Translations under genes and position numbers: made by a program | DNA from: an uncultured Clostridia bacterium | GTDB lineage: Bacteria > Bacillota > Clostridia > Oscillospirales > Ruminococcaceae | Length of the DNA stretch: 8,446 nucleotides | Assembly (NCBI GenBank): GCA_947176675.1 | Contig: CAMWRN010000093.1 | Coordinates: 1-8,446, forward strand | Reading direction: 5' to 3' | In this document: one piece after another, positions 4,694 through 8,446 of the stretch | Layout: each line of letters opens with the position of its first letter | How positions within the stretch are numbered: the stretch's first letter is position 1 | The notes under the pieces: model-generated | Databases searched by the model: none | The model's input: only the letters and a program-made list of their open reading frames with translations | Told to the model about the DNA's origin: nothing

Positions 4694-6984
4694 CAGCCGA
4701 TTGCCTCCTCTCCGACATAGTCGTAAATGCTGATTGTTTTTCCGTTGACTGTAACAGTCTTGTCGTTCAGATTAACGCGGGTCGTGGTTCCGTTGGAGTA
4801 AACCGTTTCGATCTCGCTGTCGGACAGAATGTTGTAGTCGGTAATTTCAGCTCCCGCAGTCTGGGAAAGAACTTCGTTTGCAAACTTGTAGCAGCCTGCA
4901 GCGTCCTCGAGCCAGTACTCGTAATTAGAGTAGTACAGAACGTCGTAGCGTGTATCCTTAAGCTCATCGGCAGTCTCTGCGGTAAAGTCGAATCTGAGGT
5001 TCGATCCGCAGGCGATCGCTCTGAGGACCAGATCCGCTACCTGAGCGTCACCGTTTACCGCCGTAGTGGAAACGGGCTTGAGACCGCTCATTACGATCTG
5101 ATACAAAGGAATGTCGCCGTCAAAAACGTCGTACTTGCTGGAATTGAGGGGAACGTTTGTAACATGGTCAACATATTTGAGAACGTAAGCGTTTGCGCCG
5201 TCCGCAAGGATAGAGGGAACAGAAGCCTTAAGCTCTTCCATGTAGCCCTGAAGATTTGTCTTGAACATTTCTCTCGATACGGAATTTTTGCCGTAATCGC
5301 CATAGATAACAGTGGTCGCGCTTCCAAGCGAGATAGTGTCCAGACCGTACTTGCTGTAGCTCTTTGAAAGGTTTGTAAACATCTTGGCGTATTTTCTCGG
5401 ACTGAGCAGCGACATTGCGTCGTAGAACTTATTTTCAACGCCGTGTGCAAGATCGTACTCAATCTGTCTGGAGTAAGCGTTTGAAACTCTTATCGCCGTG
5501 TCGGTCATAGTAAAATAACCGCTGCCCGACTTAAAGGTAAGATTGTCTACCTCGGGATAAACTGTGATATTGTTGGACTTGGCGTAGTTCATAAGCGCGT
5601 CAAAATCGCTCTTTCCGCCCAAAATAGACGCGGGCTTCGCCTTGTCTGAAACCTTTTCCTTGATATCCGCCGTAGTCCACTGATTGTAGTTTACCACCAT
5701 ATTGTCAACGCCCAGACCCTTGAGCTGTTCAAGAATATTCTTAGCGTCGCTGAAAGTAGTAGTCTTATGCTGCATTGTAACGGGGAAACCGAGAACGGTC
5801 TCCTGCTTCAGCGTAGCTCCGTACAGGTCTATATAGAGTGCGCTGTTGTCGGCAGCCTGAGACTTTTCAACACCCTGAGAGGTCTTAAGGTAGTTCTTAT
5901 AGGCATTTGCAATGTCGGTGTAATCAACTGCCGACTTGTCGCTGTTGGAAACGGGATAATACCGAACCTCGATCTCCGGAACGAGAATTCCGCGTCTCTC
6001 GAAAACTCTGAGGGGATTTGCCTCGCCGCCCATCAGGTATTCGTCGCTTGTTCTTATCTCAAAGTCGAAATAACAGGAATTGTAGCTGGTTCTCTTCTGT
6101 CCCGCAACGTAAGCGTTTATCGAAGCACAGGTATCGCCCTTGTCAGCAACGACCATCATGCCGCTGTCGCCCTTGACGATTCCGTACATAGGCAGGTAAA
6201 CCTGTCTTGATGTGGTAGGCTTAGTTGTACTTACCGCAGTGATATCTCTGCCGTAGACTTTGCCTTTGTAAACTCTGTAGCCCGCCTTGCCGTTGTTGAA
6301 GTTTATAACTGCACCGCTTCCGTCCGGAATAACGAAATAGCCTTCTTCCTCAGTATCGGCAGCGCCGAAGGTGGACATGAACGTAAGGTTGGTTGTGATC
6401 TTTGAGGCGGTTTTTTCGTCGATATCCGCCGTTACCACGTTAAGGCTCATATAGTCGTCATGAAGAGTATAGACAACGGGAATTACGATCTCCGCCTGAG
6501 AGAAGTCATATGTAACTTCAAGACCCGTAGCGGTGGCTTTCATTGTAGCCGTACTTCTCGCCTTGCTGTGGTTCTGGGTAGTACGTCTTGCGGCAGGTTC
6601 GCCGAATACAAGGGTCAGACCCGAATTAAGCTCCTGCTTCTGAGCAGCTCTGCCCGCAGATGCGTCTGCGTTGATCGGATTGGACCACCATATTTTTCCG
6701 GTGTTTTTATCCTGAAGCGCAAGGGTAATATCCTTGTCGTTGTACCAGAGAGCCAGCTTGTCGTTTTCGACCGCAAGCTTCATTTCAGCCATTGCCTGTT
6801 CGTCTGTGATGAGAGGTTCGTCGTCATCCATGGCGTAATCGTCCTCGTCCATGGGAGCGTCGCTGTCGGAGGAAGACGTTTCCTCAGCAGGCTCGCTGTC
6901 CGAGCTTGCGGGGATCGCGCACAAAGGAACCATCATAGCCAGACAGCACAAGCAGGCAATAAGCTTTTTTATCCTTTTCTGCAT
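4693..6984 (-). CDS. Secreted DUF5696-type protein, probable TIM-barrel, transporter-associated
   Basis: I recognise this 763-residue protein as a DUF5696-family member, a group repeatedly found beside carbohydrate ABC permeases in Firmicutes and with no established activity. The N-terminus has a basic n-region (MQKRIKK), a hydrophobic core (8-24) and a likely signal peptidase site after A26 (IPA/SS), followed by a Ser/Asp/Glu-rich linker (27-60). A beta-rich domain spans roughly 70-345 and contains the DGSGAVINFNNGK motif (221-233). From about 383 to 668, alternating strands and helices look like a glycosidase-type (beta/alpha)8 barrel: strand ends carry DLYGA, NYNQW (432-436), YPEVDN (476-481), YGDYG (561-565), ILADGANAY (592-600), the conserved-looking IPLYQIVMSG (625-634) and LRFDFT (663-668). 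A short beta domain (about 725-756, NGKTISIYDY) ends it. Likely roles are glycan binding or cleavage outside the membrane. No C-terminal membrane anchor is visible. The ribosome site (AGTGGTGA) is weak. It follows the Yip1 gene by 29 nt and overlaps the first permease by 1 nt. Confidence 0.85.
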   Translation of the reverse strand: MQKRIKKLIACLCCLAMMVPLCAIPASSDSEPAEETSSSDSDAPMDEDDYAMDDDEPLITDEQAMAEMKLAVENDKLALWYNDKDITLALQDKNTGKIWWSNPINADASAGRAAQKQELNSGLTLVFGEPAARRTTQNHSKARSTATMKATATGLEVTYDFSQAEIVIPVVYTLHDDYMSLNVVTADIDEKTASKITTNLTFMSTFGAADTEEEGYFVIPDGSGAVINFNNGKAGYRVYKGKVYGRDITAVSTTKPTTSRQVYLPMYGIVKGDSGMMVVADKGDTCASINAYVAGQKRTSYNSCYFDFEIRTSDEYLMGGEANPLRVFERRGILVPEIEVRYYPVSNSDKSAVDYTDIANAYKNYLKTSQGVEKSQAADNSALYIDLYGATLKQETVLGFPVTMQHKTTTFSDAKNILEQLKGLGVDNMVVNYNQWTTADIKEKVSDKAKPASILGGKSDFDALMNYAKSNNITVYPEVDNLTFKSGSGYFTMTDTAIRVSNAYSRQIEYDLAHGVENKFYDAMSLLSPRKYAKMFTNLSKSYSKYGLDTISLGSATTVIYGDYGKNSVSREMFKTNLQGYMEELKASVPSILADGANAYVLKYVDHVTNVPLNSSKYDVFDGDIPLYQIVMSGLKPVSTTAVNGDAQVADLVLRAIACGSNLRFDFTAETADELKDTRYDVLYYSNYEYWLEDAAGCYKFANEVLSQTAGAEITDYNILSDSEIETVYSNGTTTRVNLNDKTVTVNGKTISIYDYVGEEAIG

Positions 6985-7013
6985 TCGTTATTTCACCACT
7001 TTTCGTATTTTAG

Positions 7014-7643
7014 TTAAACTCTGAATCTGTAGGAAAGCTCCGTATAGATCGACAGAATAAAGATCAGCACCTGCTGGAACAGCGTAAGAAGCAGAACGAG
7101 CAGGAACAGAATCGCGACCATAGCGACCAGCGTCAAGAGCATCAGGGCGATAGTCTTGCCGAAGCTGAACTGATGTACCGCCTTTATTCCCGAGATCAGA
7201 AGAACGAAGCTCCAGCAGAGCCCTATGACCTCAACGGACTGAATAAAGATGTATTCATCCCTGATAAGGAAGTGAGACATAACCGTACCGATAAGGTAAC
7301 CGCTGATATAAGGTATAAGGGCATAAGCGGAATTGACGAAAATATTTTTCATCGTTCCCTCACCGTCGAAAAGCGTACACATTGCCCAGTTTGCAACTAC
7401 CCATGTGCCGAACAGGATAAAGCTCCTGAAGATATACGGCACAATGTTGAATATCTTGTCATAAGACGAGTAATACTGAAAGCCGTACATTCTGCTGTAG
7501 GCTATCTGCTGGACGAACAGCAGGCAAACCACCGCAAAAGCGATACCGATCGAACCCTGCTTTTTCCAGCGCAGATCCTCAAAGCCCTCAAAGGGGTGCA
7601 TAACCACATGTTTAACAAATTGTCCTTTTGTCAGATCCAGCAT
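7014..7643 (-). CDS. Yip1-family five-helix membrane protein
   Basis: This 209-residue integral membrane protein matches the Yip1 domain pattern. A short cytoplasmic N-terminus contains MHPFEGFEDLRW, and about five membrane segments follow (near residues 31-48, 72-91, 104-126, 133-152 and 163-190). The DGEGTMKNIFVNSAYALIPY stretch (near 93-112) sits between the second and third segments, in the form I associate with bacterial Yip1 proteins of such operons. Family members in bacteria have no settled function; here the operon context suggests a scaffold or accessory subunit for the transporter. The start at 7643 (ATG) is preferred over the in-frame GTG three codons upstream because AAAGGGCGG lies 8 nt before the ATG but only 0-1 nt before the GTG. 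The ATG follows the stop of the preceding gene by one base (TGATATG), so the two are probably translated together. Confidence 0.85.
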   Translation of the reverse strand: MLDLTKGQFVKHVVMHPFEGFEDLRWKKQGSIGIAFAVVCLLFVQQIAYSRMYGFQYYSSYDKIFNIVPYIFRSFILFGTWVVANWAMCTLFDGEGTMKNIFVNSAYALIPYISGYLIGTVMSHFLIRDEYIFIQSVEVIGLCWSFVLLISGIKAVHQFSFGKTIALMLLTLVAMVAILFLLVLLLTLFQQVLIFILSIYTELSYRFRV

Positions 7644-7644
7644 A

Positions 7645-8446
7645 TCACACACCGCCCTTTCTGTTCTTTTCCCACGGATAAACGATCTTTCCGCGCTTTC
7701 TCATCTTGTTGTATACCACAAGCAGTACGATGATGAGGATTATCACAATGATAGCTCCGACATAATTGTCTTTCAGCCACTGATCACGGTAGCCTTCAAA
7801 GGCTCTGTTATAGCGCTGACGGCTTATGGATATCTCAAAATATTCCATAGCTTCCTTGTACTCATACTTATTGTAAAGCGCGTTTCCTATGCCTATATAT
7901 GCTCTGCGGTAATTTCCGTCGTACTTGAGAACGTTCTGCCACGGCTCGAGGGATTCCTCGTAAAGACCGTCGTTGTAGAGGTTAGCCGCTTCGGTAACGA
8001 TCTCGCCGAAAACAGTCCGTGTGAAAATTGTGATATTGTTTTTTCTCGAATCCAGAACGTAAAGGTGATTGTCATGGCTTTCAATAGCAGCCGCTGAAAG
8101 GAACAGACCAAGTTGATCTCCCGAGCCGCCCATTATGAACAGCAGCCAGCATTCCTTATCGTACTGGAAGATACGTCCATGCTGGAAGTCCAGAATATTC
8201 AGCTCGCCATTGGGACCTAAGTCTATATCGGTAAGGCTGGATTTCTTGGAATAGATAGAATAGTACGTGGGAGGAATATCGCCGAAGGTCATATCCGCCG
8301 CACCCAGCGAGTCGAGAATGTTGTCGCCTCTGGGGTTGAGCTTCTTTACCAAGTCGGTCTCGACCTCCTGAGAATCGGTAACTGTAAAGATAAAGCCGTC
8401 GTCGTCGATATCGAAATTACAGAATCCTATAGGAGTCTGCTTAGCA
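7645..8446 (-). CDS. Membrane-anchored NHL/beta-propeller plus TPR protein (N-terminus beyond the right edge)
   Basis: The frame stays open to the right edge, so about 266 C-terminal residues are visible. A TTG at 8352 could be read as a start, but the upstream codons (TPIGFCNFDIDDDGFIFTVT) are clearly part of the same fold. Three propeller-like repeats occur: DIDDDGFIFTVT, DLGPNGELNILDFQHGRIF and the ESHDNHLYVLDSRKNNITIF unit, near residues 4-43, 72-106 and 115-150. They are followed by two TPR-like helical hairpins (about 150-211; EAANLYNDGLYEESLEPW, AYIGIGNALYNKYEYKEA, AMEYFEISI). One hydrophobic segment (about 228-245, VGAIIVIILIIVLLVVY) and a short basic tail (KMRKRGKIVYPWEKNRKGG) put the propeller and TPR outside and the tail in the cytoplasm. 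The protein could be a surface scaffold or ligand sensor for the transporter. It abuts the Yip1 gene with a 1-nt gap. Fold assignment is fairly secure, function unknown. Confidence 0.82.
   Translation of the reverse strand, partial: AKQTPIGFCNFDIDDDGFIFTVTDSQEVETDLVKKLNPRGDNILDSLGAADMTFGDIPPTYYSIYSKKSSLTDIDLGPNGELNILDFQHGRIFQYDKECWLLFIMGGSGDQLGLFLSAAAIESHDNHLYVLDSRKNNITIFTRTVFGEIVTEAANLYNDGLYEESLEPWQNVLKYDGNYRRAYIGIGNALYNKYEYKEAMEYFEISISRQRYNRAFEGYRDQWLKDNYVGAIIVIILIIVLLVVYNKMRKRGKIVYPWEKNRKGGV
7652..7660 (-). promoter_or_regulatory. Ribosome binding site of the Yip1-family gene
   Basis: AAAGGGCGG, one mismatch from AAAGGAGG, ends 8 nt before the ATG at 7643. It overlaps the last codons of the preceding gene, which supports coupled translation and rules against the GTG at 7652. 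Confidence 0.65.

Noticed and set aside
6952..6963. Lipobox LIAC in the DUF5696 signal peptide
   Set aside because: The motif fits the lipobox letters, but Cys11 comes only a few residues after the basic n-region and the hydrophobic core continues well past it, so signal peptidase I cleavage near A26 is more likely.
6460..7733. Plus-strand open frames of about 185 codons opposite the DUF5696, Yip1 and NHL/TPR genes
   Set aside because: They lie antisense to convincing genes and encode no recognisable protein; they are by-products of codon bias.
8350..8352. TTG at 8352 as the start of the NHL/TPR protein
   Set aside because: The frame continues without a stop to the window edge and the upstream residues form a propeller-like repeat, so the gene simply extends beyond the window.

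Overview
The window reads as chromosomal DNA from a low-to-mid GC Gram-positive anaerobe of the class Clostridia, most likely a Ruminococcus-like (Oscillospiraceae/Lachnospiraceae) gut or rumen bacterium. This rests on strong AGGAGG ribosome sites, consensus sigma-A promoter spacing, a glycan-handling gene set and the style of the protein families. The genus is an inference. Every gene I can support lies on the minus strand, so the window is best read from right to left.

Region 1 (8446 down to 2665) is one tightly packed transcription unit that enters from beyond the right edge. In transcription order it encodes: (i) the C-terminal part of a membrane-anchored beta-propeller (NHL-like) plus TPR protein; (ii) a five-helix Yip1-family membrane protein; (iii) a secreted 763-residue DUF5696-type protein with a probable TIM-barrel core; (iv) and (v) two MalF/MalG-type carbohydrate ABC permeases. 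Gaps are 1 nt, 29 nt, a 1-nt TGATG overlap and 16 nt. A strong hairpin terminator (2601-2632) closes the unit. The window contains neither a solute-binding protein nor an ATPase for this transporter. The binding protein may be encoded upstream, and the ATPase is probably a shared MsmK/MsmX-type protein encoded elsewhere.

Region 2 (2600 down to 186) is a separately terminated single gene for a cytoplasmic GH95 glycoside hydrolase of 766 residues. The catalytic motifs are intact. At the position known to separate alpha-L-fucosidases (His) from alpha-L-galactosidases (Thr) it carries Thr.

Region 3 (185 down to 1) holds a good sigma-A promoter, a perfect 6-bp inverted repeat just after the predicted transcription start, a ribosome site and the first eleven codons of another gene leaving the left edge.

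Taken together, this looks like a glycan uptake and processing locus: an ABC importer with three uncharacterised surface or membrane partners, next to an intracellular exo-glycosidase that could trim the imported oligosaccharide. The part that seems least described is the NHL/TPR - Yip1 - DUF5696 - permease - permease cassette. Its compact, partly coupled arrangement suggests the three poorly characterised proteins are dedicated parts of the transport system. Most other open frames on the plus strand are antisense shadows of these genes.
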